DNA of 40,397 bases, from contig URWD01000006.1 of the NCBI GenBank assembly GCA_900551525.1, positions 1 to 40,397 of the forward strand, read 5' to 3'. The notes beneath the pieces are model-generated. The model was not told the origin of the DNA. It did no database searches and was given only the letters and a program-made list of their open reading frames with translations. The position numbers and the translations under genes were made by a program. The DNA comes from an uncultured Mycoplasmatota bacterium. GTDB taxonomy: Bacteria; Bacillota_I; Bacilli_A; RF39; UBA660. Below, piece after piece: positions 23,201-31,444 of this stretch; position 1 is the first letter of the stretch, and each line of letters opens with the position of its first letter.

Positions 23201-24007
23201 CTTTCTAATTCTTCTTACACTATCTAATGTGCAAGTAGTTAAATATAATCCTAATTCATCATTACATCTTTTACTAAGTTCACTGAATTCTTTACCGCTT
23301 ATTAATATTGATGGTTTATTATAGAATTTTTCCCATGTTTTTAATGGTAAAACAATATTATTGGCAAAATCTAGTACTAAACCATGATTTAAATCAAGTA
23401 ATACTGAATGTTCCATATAACCTTTAAATTCAAATGGAATGTAGTAATAGGCCCCATATAAATCTGGATTAAAAGCGAGAATATCACTAGTTAGATTATG
23501 ACAAAAACCTCTTCTTTTTTCTGCATTTATTTTTCCCATATTAAAGCATGCATCAAGTGGATAAAGATTAATATTTCCATAACTTGATTTTAAACTTACT
23601 TTTTGAAGTGAAGCTCCTTCAATGTTTTTTATTGAGATAGCTCCATAAATAAATTTGGAATATGTTATGAAATTTATATCTCCATTAAAATAATAATCTG
23701 TTCTTTGCATTGTTTTAAGTAATTCAGAACTAGTATTATAATTATATTTTTTTAGTATTTCTAATACAATTTTAATTAGTCTTTTATTACCACTATTTAG
23801 AAATAATGATATTAAATAGCTTACTTTTTCACTATCAGACATATCACTAGGTATTGTTAAAATTTCACTAGGAAATTCAAAGAAAACATCTTTAGCTATT
23901 TCATTGTTTAATCTAATATTTTCTTTTTGTCTTTCTGTATAAGTTCTATTAATTTCACTATCACTAGTACTACTATAAACAGCTTTTATATCATCAAAAG
24001 TTACCAT
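23195..24007 (-). CDS. Unknown protein with possible Cys-His-Asp catalytic arrangement
   Basis: A 270-aa soluble protein I do not recognise. The N-terminal half is helical and charged. The C-terminal half contains RRGFCHNLTSDIL, then about 35 residues on EHSVLLDLNHG, then LVLDFANNIVLP. This Cys, His, Asp order resembles papain-like or transglutaminase-like folds, so a peptidase or acyltransferase is possible but unproven. The start is ATG 24007, with GGGAG seven bases upstream; a longer frame from 24043 is not supported. The promoter is a perfect sigma-A consensus, so expression is likely strong in growing cells. Confidence 0.65.
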   Translation of the reverse strand: MVTFDDIKAVYSSTSDSEINRTYTERQKENIRLNNEIAKDVFFEFPSEILTIPSDMSDSEKVSYLISLFLNSGNKRLIKIVLEILKKYNYNTSSELLKTMQRTDYYFNGDINFITYSKFIYGAISIKNIEGASLQKVSLKSSYGNINLYPLDACFNMGKINAEKRRGFCHNLTSDILAFNPDLYGAYYYIPFEFKGYMEHSVLLDLNHGLVLDFANNIVLPLKTWEKFYNKPSILISGKEFSELSKRCNDELGLYLTTCTLDSVRRIRKK

Positions 24008-24031
24008 AATAAACTCCCGTTTGTTAATGAA

Positions 24032-24060
24032 ATTATATAACAAATAGGCACATTTGTCAA
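24032..24060 (-). promoter_or_regulatory. Perfect consensus sigma-A promoter
   Basis: Minus-strand TTGACA (24055-24060), 17-bp spacer, TATAAT (24032-24037): an exact consensus match, driving the 23195-24007 gene. Confidence 0.85.
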
Positions 24061-24066
24061 ATTAGG

Positions 24067-24075
24067 CATATATTA
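24067..24075 (+). promoter_or_regulatory. Candidate sigma-K-like -10 of spoVIF
   Basis: CATATATTA fits CATANNNTA, 17 bp before the spoVIF ATG. An AC lies 15 bp upstream. In Bacillus this gene is expressed late in the mother cell. Confidence 0.35.
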
Positions 24076-24092
24076 TTTTAGGAGGCTCTTTT

Positions 24093-24335
24093 ATGAAATT
24101 TGGAGATGAATTCTTTAAAAAGGTGGAAAAGAAAACTAAGGTAGATAAGGATACTATCATAAGTTTGGCAGAAAAACTACAAAAAGGTAATATGAAAGAT
24201 GAAAAAACTTTAACGGAAGTAATTGATACTTTAAGTAAAATGACAGGTAAGAAAGTAACTGATGAACAAAAGAAGAAAATAATAAGTAAAATCGTGGATG
24301 ATAAAGTACCTAAAGACGTTGAAAAAATGTTTTAA
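24093..24335 (+). CDS. spoVIF: Stage VI sporulation protein F
   Basis: An 80-aa protein matching SpoVIF along its length: MKFGDEFFKKVEKKTKV at the start, ISLAEKLQKGNMKDEKTL in the middle, then a Lys-rich C-terminal helix with VTDEQKKKIISKIVDD. In Bacillus subtilis SpoVIF acts late in spore coat assembly, with GerE. GGAGG precedes the ATG and a CATATATTA element lies upstream. The gerE-like gene at 31445 makes the same regulatory pairing possible here. Confidence 0.85.
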   Translation: MKFGDEFFKKVEKKTKVDKDTIISLAEKLQKGNMKDEKTLTEVIDTLSKMTGKKVTDEQKKKIISKIVDDKVPKDVEKMF

Positions 24336-24345
24336 CATCTTTTTC

Positions 24346-24374
24346 TTTACAAATAATGTATCACATGATACAAT
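24346..24374 (+). promoter_or_regulatory. Promoter and palindromic operator of the tetR-ABC operon
   Basis: TTTACA, 17-bp spacer, TACAAT (24369-24374). A perfect 16-bp palindrome TGTATCA-CA-TGATACA (24357-24372) fills the spacer and enters the -10, where a bound TetR dimer would block polymerase. Confidence 0.75.
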
Positions 24375-24396
24375 TTAGTTATAAGAAGGTGATAAG

Positions 24397-24972
24397 TTGC
24401 CAAAACAAATAAAGATAAGTAAAGATGATATACTTAGAGCAGCACTTGAAATAGTTAGAAATGATGGTATAGAAAAGGTAAGTAATAGAGAAATAGCTAA
24501 AAAGTTAAATTGTTCTATAAGACCAATATATTATCAATTTGAAAATAGTGAAGATCTATTAAATGAATTAAATAAAAAAATGATAAAATATTTTTATGAT
24601 TTTATAACAAACAATATGAATGATGAAATGCCAAAATATAAGCAAACAGGTATCAATTATATAAAGTTTGCTAAGGAAGAAAATAATATATTTAAAGTGT
24701 TATTTATGAGTAAAACTAATCTTTCTATAAGAGAATTTATTGATACTGCTGATGAAAACTTTGATGAAGTAGAAAAATATATAAATATGAGTACTAGTTT
24801 AACTGGAGAAAATTTAAAGTCATTTCATGTTAAGATGTGGTTATTTACTCATGGACTAGCAACTTTAATTGCATGTAAAGCTGTTAATTTAACTGATGAA
24901 GAAATAAGCAAGCTTTTATCAAGTGAGTTTAGAGCTTTAGTACTTTTGGAAAATAATAAAGAAGGAGAATAA
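24397..24972 (+). CDS. TetR/AcrR-family regulator
   Basis: A 191-aa protein starting at TTG with AAGGTGAT upstream. The N-terminal helix-turn-helix domain (ILRAALEIVRNDGIEKVSN then REIAKKLNCSIRPIYYQF) is typical of TetR repressors. The rest is a helical ligand-binding and dimer domain. It is first in an operon with an ABC exporter, and a palindrome covers its own promoter. This fits autorepression relieved by an exporter substrate, which is unknown. Confidence 0.9.
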   Translation: MPKQIKISKDDILRAALEIVRNDGIEKVSNREIAKKLNCSIRPIYYQFENSEDLLNELNKKMIKYFYDFITNNMNDEMPKYKQTGINYIKFAKEENNIFKVLFMSKTNLSIREFIDTADENFDEVEKYINMSTSLTGENLKSFHVKMWLFTHGLATLIACKAVNLTDEEISKLLSSEFRALVLLENNKEGE

Positions 24973-25914
24973 ATGATGAAAAAAATAATTGAAGTAAAAA
25001 ACTTAAGTAAAAGTTATAAGAATTTAAAAGCAATAGATGATTTGTCTTTTGATGTTTATGAAGGAGAAATACTAGGGCTACTTGGACCAAATGGAAGTGG
25101 TAAATCTACGACGATTAATTCTATACTTAATTTGCTAGAGTTTGAAAAAGGTACAATTAAGATATTTGGTAAAATAATGAAGCCAGATGCTTATGATATA
25201 AAAAGAGATATTGGGGTAATATTTCAAGAAGTAGCGGTTTTTGAAGAATTAACTGTTTATGAAAATATAGATTATTTTTGTGGTTTATATGTAAGTGATA
25301 AACTTTTAAGAAAATCCTATGTAGAAGATGCCATAAATCTAGTAGGTTTAAAAGAGTTTACTAAGTTTTATACAAAACAATTATCTGGTGGCTTACTTAG
25401 AAGGCTTAATATTGCTTGTGGTATAGCTCATAAACCTAAATTAATATTTTTAGACGAACCAACTGTTGCGGTAGACCCTCAAAGTAGAAATAATATCTTA
25501 GATGGTATTAAAAAATTACGCGATGATGGAGCTACGATTGTTTATACAACTCATTATATGGAAGAGGTAGAAATGATTTGTGATAGAATTATTATTCTTG
25601 ATAAAGGTAAAATCTTAGCAGAAGGCACAACTGATGAGTTAAAATCACTTGCTAAACTTGAAGAAAAAATAACTTTAGAAGTTAAGAAAATAAGTCCAAA
25701 AGTAGTTGATGAAATAAAAACATTTAAAACTGTTGATAGTGTTATGGAAAATGGAAATACTTTAGTAATTACATATAAAAAGGGTAAAGATAATCTTGGT
25801 GAATTAATCGACTTTTTACATTCTAAAAAAGTTACTTATTCTAAGATATTTAGTGAAAGACCAACACTTAATGATGTGTTCTTAGAGCTTACTGGAAAGG
25901 ATTTGAGAGATTAA
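24973..25914 (+). CDS. ABC transporter ATP-binding protein
   Basis: A 313-aa cytoplasmic ATPase of the ABC-2 exporter (drug/bacteriocin) type. Walker A is GPNGSGKST near 37-45, the signature is LSGGLLRRLNIA, Walker B is LIFLDEP, and a switch His lies in YTTHYMEEVE. The C-terminal 80 residues form the extra domain common in this subfamily. It follows tetR immediately and overlaps the first permease gene by one base (TAATG). Confidence 0.93.
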   Translation: MMKKIIEVKNLSKSYKNLKAIDDLSFDVYEGEILGLLGPNGSGKSTTINSILNLLEFEKGTIKIFGKIMKPDAYDIKRDIGVIFQEVAVFEELTVYENIDYFCGLYVSDKLLRKSYVEDAINLVGLKEFTKFYTKQLSGGLLRRLNIACGIAHKPKLIFLDEPTVAVDPQSRNNILDGIKKLRDDGATIVYTTHYMEEVEMICDRIIILDKGKILAEGTTDELKSLAKLEEKITLEVKKISPKVVDEIKTFKTVDSVMENGNTLVITYKKGKDNLGELIDFLHSKKVTYSKIFSERPTLNDVFLELTGKDLRD

Positions 25915-27071
25915 TGTTTATTCATAATTTTAAATATTCTTTAAAAGTACTTTTTAGAAATAAATCTTTGATATTCTGGACTTTTATTTTTCCAATTCTT
26001 TTAGGTACGTTTTTCCGTATGGCATTTAATGATATTGAAAATAATGAAGCTTTTCATGCCTTTGATATTGCTGTTGTTGATAGTCCAGATTATGAAAATA
26101 ACACTATATTTAAAGAAGCCATTAGTGAAGCCAGTAAAGATGGTGATAATAAGTTATTTAATGTAAAAGTGGTAAATAAGAAAGATGCAAGTAAAATGCT
26201 AGAAAATAAAGAAATAACTGGGTATCTAGAATTTAGTAATAGTGATGTAAATATAACTATAAATGATAATGGTATATATGAAACTATACTTAAGTTTTTT
26301 GTAGATGAAGTAAATAGTAATAAGAAAATAATTGAAAATACTGTAAATGAGGAAATAAATAAAGGTAATTTAGATTATCAAATGGTAATTAGTAATGTAA
26401 TGGAAAAATTAAATGAAACAATAGAATTTAAAAATATATCTAGAAGTAATTTAAGTTATACTATGATTGAATATTATACTTTAATTGCTATGGCTGCTTT
26501 ATATGGTGGAGCTATATCAATGTATATTATAAATAAAAATATGCCAAATATGAGTAGTGTAGGTAAGAGAAATAGTACAGCTCCGATACCTAAAAGTACT
26601 CTTTTACTTAGTGGTTTACTTGCAAGTTTAGTGGTGCAAATAACTGGTTTAATTTTACTTTTTGTCTATACAATCTTTATTTTAAAGATTGATTACAATT
26701 CTAATATTTGGTTAATTTCCTTACTTGCTGTTGTGGGTTCAATTGCAGGTTTATCACTTGGATGTATTATTGGTACTATTTTAAAAACTAATGAAAATGC
26801 TAAAAGTGGTATTCTAATAGCTGTTACCATGTTTCTATCATTCTTATCAGGTATGATGGGAATTACTATGAAATATGTAATTGATAAAAATATACCTATC
26901 TTAAACATGATAAATCCAGCTGCAATGATTACAGATGGCTTTTATGCTTTATATTATTACGGATTTGAAAGTAGATATATTTTTAATATTTTAAGTTTAA
27001 TTGTATTTTCACTTATAATGTTACTTGCATCAAGTATCAGTTTAAGGAGGCAAAAATATGACAGTATTTAA
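25914..27071 (+). CDS. ABC-2 type permease, first
   Basis: A 385-aa membrane protein: one N-terminal helix (about 20-36), an extracellular domain of about 140 residues, then five to six helices from about 190. This is the ABC-2 exporter layout (YhgE/YfiM-like). The C-terminal half has GAISMYIINKNM and ITDGFYALYYYG. It pairs with the next gene as a heterodimer energised by the preceding ATPase. It overlaps the next gene by 14 bp. Confidence 0.88.
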   Translation: MFIHNFKYSLKVLFRNKSLIFWTFIFPILLGTFFRMAFNDIENNEAFHAFDIAVVDSPDYENNTIFKEAISEASKDGDNKLFNVKVVNKKDASKMLENKEITGYLEFSNSDVNITINDNGIYETILKFFVDEVNSNKKIIENTVNEEINKGNLDYQMVISNVMEKLNETIEFKNISRSNLSYTMIEYYTLIAMAALYGGAISMYIINKNMPNMSSVGKRNSTAPIPKSTLLLSGLLASLVVQITGLILLFVYTIFILKIDYNSNIWLISLLAVVGSIAGLSLGCIIGTILKTNENAKSGILIAVTMFLSFLSGMMGITMKYVIDKNIPILNMINPAAMITDGFYALYYYGFESRYIFNILSLIVFSLIMLLASSISLRRQKYDSI

Positions 27072-28200
27072 GACATTTTGGAAAGTAGTAAAAAGATATA
27101 AAGGTACTATTATTGGATTTACTATAATGCTCGTAATATTTGGTACAATAAACATGAGTAGTAATGATGTAACAAGTACTTTTAAGGAAAGTAAGCCAGA
27201 TATAATAATAGTAAATAATGATAATACGACTCTTTCTAATGATTTAGTTAGTTATTTTAAAGAAACTGCTGATATTATAGATGTAAAAAATACTGAAAGG
27301 GCTATAGATGATGCTATATTTTATCGAGATGCAAGTTATGTAATATATATTCCTGATGGTTATGAAGAAAGTATTTTAAATGGTGGAAATGGTAATATAG
27401 AAATTAAATCTAGTGGGGATTATACATCAAATTTAGCAGAAATGCTTTTAACTAGATATATTAAAACTATCAAAGTATTAAGTAAAGAATATAGTGATAA
27501 AACTACTTTATTAAGTAAAGTAAATAGTGCATTAGATGAAAACAGTAAAGTAGAACTTACTACTAAAATAAATACTACAGAATTAACAAGATTATCAAGA
27601 TATTATAATTTTGCAAGTTATACTTTAATTGCTGTTATTCTCTTTATTATATGTTTAGTTTTATCTAGCTTTAATAAGGAAAATACTAGAAAGAGAATTA
27701 TTGTAAGTAGTATGGATTATAAAAAACATAATAAATATATTTTAATAGCAAGTAGTTTATATTCTATTTTTGTAGTTATTTTATACACTATTTTAGCTTT
27801 TATTATATTTGGCTCTTTAACATTTTCAGAAAGAGGTTTATTATATATCCTAAATACATTTATATTCTCATTTGTTGCTTTATGTATGGCACTATTTATT
27901 AGTACATTAGTTAAAAATAAAGAAGCAGTATCAGGTATAGTAAATGTAGTTGCATTATCACAAGCATTTTTATGCGGAGCATTTATACCTGTTGTGTGGC
28001 TTCCTGAAAGTGTTATCAAAATAGCACATTTATTACCAGCATATTGGTATATAAATACAAATGATTTTTTAGCAGAACTTGAAGTCTTATCGTTTACTAA
28101 TTTAAAACCAATATGGATTAATATGTTAATTTTAATCGGGTTTGCTGTTATATTTATTATTCTAAATAATATTGCATCTAGAAAGAAAATGGTATCATGA
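27058..28200 (+). CDS. ABC-2 type permease, second
   Basis: A 380-aa membrane protein with the same architecture as the preceding permease: an N-terminal helix (about 15-31), an extracellular loop to about 180, then a cluster of helices including SGIVNVVALSQAFLCGAFIP, typical of ABC-2 permeases. GGAGG inside the previous gene serves its ATG. Its TGA overlaps the start of tag (ATGA). Substrate unknown. Confidence 0.88.
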   Translation: MTVFKTFWKVVKRYKGTIIGFTIMLVIFGTINMSSNDVTSTFKESKPDIIIVNNDNTTLSNDLVSYFKETADIIDVKNTERAIDDAIFYRDASYVIYIPDGYEESILNGGNGNIEIKSSGDYTSNLAEMLLTRYIKTIKVLSKEYSDKTTLLSKVNSALDENSKVELTTKINTTELTRLSRYYNFASYTLIAVILFIICLVLSSFNKENTRKRIIVSSMDYKKHNKYILIASSLYSIFVVILYTILAFIIFGSLTFSERGLLYILNTFIFSFVALCMALFISTLVKNKEAVSGIVNVVALSQAFLCGAFIPVVWLPESVIKIAHLLPAYWYINTNDFLAELEVLSFTNLKPIWINMLILIGFAVIFIILNNIASRKKMVS

Positions 28201-28730
28201 GATGTAAATGGTGTAATTTAGATAATCCTGTGTATGTTAAGTATCATGATGAAGAATGGGGTGTACTAAACTTAGATGAACATTATTTATTTGAAATGCT
28301 TATTTTAGAAAGCTTTCAAGCAGGACTTTCCTGGGAATGTGTTCTAAATAAAAGAGATGCTTTTAGAAAAGCATATGATAATTTTGAGATTGAAAAAGTC
28401 ATTAAATATGATGATATAAAAATAAATGAACTTATAAATAATAAAGATATAATTAGAAATAAATTAAAAATAAAAGCTAGTATAAATAATGCTAAAATAT
28501 TCAAAAGTATTTCCTTAGAATATAATGGCTTTAAGAACTATTTGCTTAAATATTTTAAAGAGTATCCAATATATGAGGTAAGCAAAACTACATCGAGTAT
28601 ATCTGATAATATTTCAAGTGATTTAAAAAAACGTGGTATGAAGTTTGTGGGCTCAGTTATTATTTACTCATATTTACAAGCAATTGGTCTAATTAATTCA
28701 CATGAAAATGACTGTTTTATGAAAAACTAG
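28197..28730 (+). CDS. tag: DNA-3-methyladenine glycosylase I
   Basis: A 177-aa base-excision enzyme that removes 3-methyladenine. The Tag signature is complete: RCKWC at the N terminus and HENDC at the C terminus supply zinc ligands, YHDEEWG is near 17, and FEMLILESFQAGLSW near 37 contains the catalytic Glu. It is translationally coupled to the ABC permease (ATGA), an unusual placement for a repair gene. It would be expressed with the exporter, perhaps in response to a DNA-damaging compound; that link is inference. Confidence 0.93.
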   Translation: MRCKWCNLDNPVYVKYHDEEWGVLNLDEHYLFEMLILESFQAGLSWECVLNKRDAFRKAYDNFEIEKVIKYDDIKINELINNKDIIRNKLKIKASINNAKIFKSISLEYNGFKNYLLKYFKEYPIYEVSKTTSSISDNISSDLKKRGMKFVGSVIIYSYLQAIGLINSHENDCFMKN

Positions 28731-28755
28731 GCAAAATTTTATTGCACTAGTTTTT
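28722..28755 (+). terminator. Terminator of the exporter-tag operon
   Basis: 9-bp stem AAAAACTAG/CTAGTTTTT with further inner pairing. The next promoter's -35 lies in its loop. Confidence 0.75.
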
Positions 28756-28770
28756 CAATTATGATATTAT
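28742..28770 (+). promoter_or_regulatory. Promoter of the 28792 thioredoxin-like gene
   Basis: TTGCAC, 17-bp spacer, TATTAT (28765-28770). It starts within the upstream terminator. Confidence 0.6.
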
Positions 28771-28791
28771 TTTAATGGAAGTGATAAAGAT

Positions 28792-29520
28792 ATGGAAAAA
28801 AGTAATAAAATATATTTAGGTATAATACTAGTGTGCACAGTATTAGTAATTGGTTTATGTGTGTATGCTATTGCAACTCATAAAGAAGAAAAATTAACAG
28901 ATGCCCTTAAATTTAAAAAAGAATATGAAAGTTTAAATGAAGTAGTAAATGAAAATAATGAAAAACAATATATGGAAATTTTTATTGATGAAGAAAATCC
29001 AATAGTATATAAGACAGGTCAAGAAATAGTGGAAATCATGAAAAATGAAGATGCAATAATTTATTTTGGTTTTGCAACTTGCCCTTGGTGTAGAAATGCT
29101 GTGCCAGTATTACTTGATGCTGCGAAAGAATTAAATGTTGATAAGATTTATTATGTTGATATTTTAGATATTCGTGATACTTATAAGTTTTCTGGAAGTA
29201 TTGAACCTGAACAAACTAAAAAAGGTACTGATGCATATTATAATATACTTAAAATACTTGATAAAAAATTAGATAAATTTTATGTTAAAGATGAAGCTGG
29301 AAATATGTATGATACTGGTGTTAAAAGATTATATGCTCCAACTGTAGTATCAATGTCTGGTGGAAAAGTTAAAGGTTTTCATGTTGCAACTGTAGAAAGT
29401 CAAAAAGATCCTTATAAAGCTTTAACAGATAAACAAAAAGAAGAACTTAAAGATGCATATAAAGAACTTATTAATGCAATTAAGAATGATAATGTTTGTA
29501 AAGATAATAAAGCTTGTTAA
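28792..29520 (+). CDS. Membrane-anchored thioredoxin-fold protein (CPWC)
   Basis: A 242-aa protein with an N-terminal membrane helix (about 7-27), so the domain is extracellular. The active site is ATCPWCRNA (near 95-103), after the strand IIYFGF. The cis-Pro loop is LYAPTVV. A long helical insertion (about 125-170) separates these, as in bacteriocin-type thioredoxin-like proteins of Firmicutes. A thiol oxidoreductase role on secreted proteins is likely. It ends in a Cys/Lys/Asn tail (VCKDNKAC). Confidence 0.8.
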   Translation: MEKSNKIYLGIILVCTVLVIGLCVYAIATHKEEKLTDALKFKKEYESLNEVVNENNEKQYMEIFIDEENPIVYKTGQEIVEIMKNEDAIIYFGFATCPWCRNAVPVLLDAAKELNVDKIYYVDILDIRDTYKFSGSIEPEQTKKGTDAYYNILKILDKKLDKFYVKDEAGNMYDTGVKRLYAPTVVSMSGGKVKGFHVATVESQKDPYKALTDKQKEELKDAYKELINAIKNDNVCKDNKAC

Positions 29521-29522
29521 TT

Positions 29523-29547
29523 ACTAGGTAGATGCCTAGTTTTTTTC
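29523..29547 (+). terminator. Terminator of the thioredoxin-like gene
   Basis: Stem ACTAGG/CCTAGT, 6-nt loop, then seven T. Confidence 0.8.
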
Positions 29548-29603
29548 TTGATTTTTTTGAATATTTATAGTAGTATATGTTTATATTTATTTAAGGAGAA
29601 AAA

Positions 29604-30095
29604 ATGAAAGTATTTAAAAATGGAAAAGTATATGTTCAAAATGAAGATTTGATTTTAATTCTTCGATCTGGTGAGTTAATGCCAACATCAGTTTTAGAAA
29701 AATTTTATGGAAATGGTCCAGTTATTATAGTTCAAGATAATATGGAAGATTATGTGGAATTTGAAGAAACAGATCAAGTTGAATTTTTCAAAAGATTAGA
29801 TTGGATAGTAGATTATGATGAAGTGAAAAATTTATCCACTGAAGAATTGGAAAAAATTATTAATGATGTTCGAGATGAAATGGTAAAAATAGCTGATAAA
29901 TACAGAAATTTGAGTCAAAATGATAATGATTGTTATGAAAAAGACTCAATTAGGTATGAACTACTAGGTAATAAATTGTATTCACTTTCTAAGATTCAAT
30001 ATTTTAAGGCTCGTAAACTTGAATTAGCTTTGCCAAATGAAACTGGTATTTGTAGATTAATAAGAAAGTTTAAAAATAAAATTAAAGAGAAATAA
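29604..30095 (+). CDS. Hypothetical cytoplasmic protein
   Basis: A 163-aa protein of no recognised family. The N-terminal 75 residues look like a small beta-rich domain (VYVQNEDLILILRSGELMP, then GPVIIVQDN). A charged helical region and a basic tail (RKFKNKIKEK) follow. No signal peptide or membrane segment. AAGGAG precedes the ATG, and it has its own terminator, so it is probably a single-gene unit. Confidence 0.7.
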   Translation: MKVFKNGKVYVQNEDLILILRSGELMPTSVLEKFYGNGPVIIVQDNMEDYVEFEETDQVEFFKRLDWIVDYDEVKNLSTEELEKIINDVRDEMVKIADKYRNLSQNDNDCYEKDSIRYELLGNKLYSLSKIQYFKARKLELALPNETGICRLIRKFKNKIKEK

Positions 30096-30108
30096 TCTCT
30101 TTTTTTTG
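30085..30108 (+). terminator. Terminator of the 29604 gene
   Basis: 7-bp stem AAAGAGA/TCTCTTT and a T tract, overlapping the stop codon. Confidence 0.75.
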
Positions 30109-30152
30109 TTGCATCATTTTATAAAAAATATGATTAATCAACTATACAAATA

Positions 30153-30188
30153 GTGGTGCCAAAAGTGGTGCCGAAAAAAGTGCCAAAA
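30153..30188. repeat. Short GTGGTGCC repeats, possible integrase remnant
   Basis: GTGGTGCC appears twice and AGTGCC once at 12-14 bp spacing. One frame reads SGAKSGAEKSAK, like tails of some phage integrases, and lies next to the 3' end of tRNA-Arg, a common attachment site. No other coding sense is visible between 30109 and 30250. Confidence 0.3.
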
Positions 30189-30251
30189 TAGATAATAATA
30201 TAGGTAATGTCGTGATACTTTGTGATAGTCTTGTATTAGTTTTATATTAAC

Positions 30252-30289
30252 AAAAAACCTAAGAAATACGCATATTTCTTAGGCTTTTA
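30252..30289. terminator. Bidirectional terminator below tRNA-Arg
   Basis: 11-bp perfect stem CCTAAGAAATA/TATTTCTTAGG (30258-30268, 30273-30283) with loop CGCA. Six U follow on the minus strand, so it can end the tRNA transcript. Confidence 0.8.
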
Positions 30290-30302
30290 CTATTAAAATA
30301 AA

Positions 30303-30379
30303 TGGTGTCCTGGGCGAGATTCGAACTCACGACCGATCGCTTAGAAGGCGATTGCTCTATCCAGCTGAGCTACCAGGAC
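30303..30379 (-). tRNA. tRNA-Arg (anticodon TCT)
   Basis: Minus-strand acceptor GTCCTGG pairs with CCAGGAC. The D arm is AGCTCAGCTGGATAGAGC, the anticodon loop CTTCTAA gives TCT, the T loop is GTTCGAATC, and the discriminator A is followed by encoded CCA. 77 nt. Confidence 0.96.
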
Positions 30380-30402
30380 ATTCCTTTTTCGTTGGTAATC
30401 TA

Positions 30403-30431
30403 ATTATAGTATAAAAAAAGACTTATGGCAA
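30403..30431 (-). promoter_or_regulatory. Promoter of tRNA-Arg
   Basis: Minus-strand TTGCCA (30426-30431), 17-bp spacer, TATAAT (30403-30408). The -35 lies inside the gerM terminator hairpin. Confidence 0.75.
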
Positions 30432-30441
30432 GTCTTTTTTT
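30413..30441. terminator. Terminator of gerM
   Basis: 12-bp stem AAAAAAAGACTT/AAGTCTTTTTTT, loop ATGGC, usable from both sides. Confidence 0.8.
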
Positions 30442-30454
30442 GAAAAATTTGGCA

Positions 30455-31387
30455 TTATATACTAATTTTTGTGTTTTCTGTGTCTGGAATATTAAAAATT
30501 ACTTCATTAATGCCATAAGTATCTCTGATAGATAAAGCAATTGAATATTTTACTTCTTCTAAAATATCTTCTTCTTTTATATTGGCTATTAAGTAATTAT
30601 TAAAAGATAGAGATATTGCATTTTCTAACATTTCATAACTTGTCATATTTGCTGAAGCTGCTAGATAACTTATTAAATTTGTGTGATATATCGGAGTACT
30701 TTTAAGTTCTTTAATGATTATTTCAACTCGTTCTGTTTTTTCATTACTGACTTTAGTAACTGGCACATAGTAATAGTAATCTTTGTTCTTACTTAAATAA
30801 TATATCGTGGTTTTGGTTGTTTCTTTAATAGAATCTATATTGTATATTTTATTAATGCCATATGATTTATCTAGATATTCTGGTAATTTTTTATTTGAGT
30901 TTGGTAAATTTGTTAATGGTTTTCCTTCAACTAATATTTTTATCTTTTTAATATCTTTTATTTCTGTTAAAGAGTATATTATTGCTTCGATCATTTTTTG
31001 TTCATCACAATGTACGACATTTAATAATTCTTTACTAAAATTTATTGTTAAAATATTTTCTTCAAGTTTTAAATCTAGTATTTTAGTACCTTCTGGTATA
31101 ATTGGCTTAAAACCATCTCTGATATAACTAGATTTTTTAGTATTTTTAGTTAATGCTTCGATTATTTCTTTTATTTGTTCTATAGTTTCACTACTATTTT
31201 TAACAATACTGGTTCTAGCAACATAATCTGAATTATCTACTAAAAATATAGGCATTTCATCCTTAGTTATATAACTTAAATGTTCTTTGATAACTGTATC
31301 GTTACTTGGAAAAAAATAAATTATAAGTAAAATAAATAGGGTAAGAGTAGCTACACAAATACGTCTTATTGAAGATTTTTTTATCAT
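30455..31387 (-). CDS. gerM: GerM-like protein with GerMN domains
   Basis: A 310-aa protein with an N-terminal membrane helix (about 10-26), facing outward or into the intermembrane space during engulfment. GerMN-type features occur twice: IPEGTKILDLKLEENILTINFS with MIEAIIYSLTEI around 98-145, and weaker related sequence in the C-terminal half (TERVEIIIKELKS, LENAISLSFNN, VKYSIALSIRDT). In Bacillus GerM is needed for sporulation and germination and connects the SpoIIIA-SpoIIQ complex. Its neighbours gerE and spoIIIAH support this role here. Confidence 0.85.
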   Translation of the reverse strand: MIKKSSIRRICVATLTLFILLIIYFFPSNDTVIKEHLSYITKDEMPIFLVDNSDYVARTSIVKNSSETIEQIKEIIEALTKNTKKSSYIRDGFKPIIPEGTKILDLKLEENILTINFSKELLNVVHCDEQKMIEAIIYSLTEIKDIKKIKILVEGKPLTNLPNSNKKLPEYLDKSYGINKIYNIDSIKETTKTTIYYLSKNKDYYYYVPVTKVSNEKTERVEIIIKELKSTPIYHTNLISYLAASANMTSYEMLENAISLSFNNYLIANIKEEDILEEVKYSIALSIRDTYGINEVIFNIPDTENTKISI

Positions 31388-31421
31388 TTTAAAACACCTA
31401 ATTAATTATATTTTATAGAAT

Positions 31422-31442
31422 AAAAAAAAGACCGAAGTCTTT
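31422..31442 (-). terminator. Terminator of gerE
   Basis: Minus-strand AAAGAC-TTCG-GTCTTT, a UUCG tetraloop hairpin, followed by a U tract. Confidence 0.75.
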
Positions 31443-31444
31443 AT

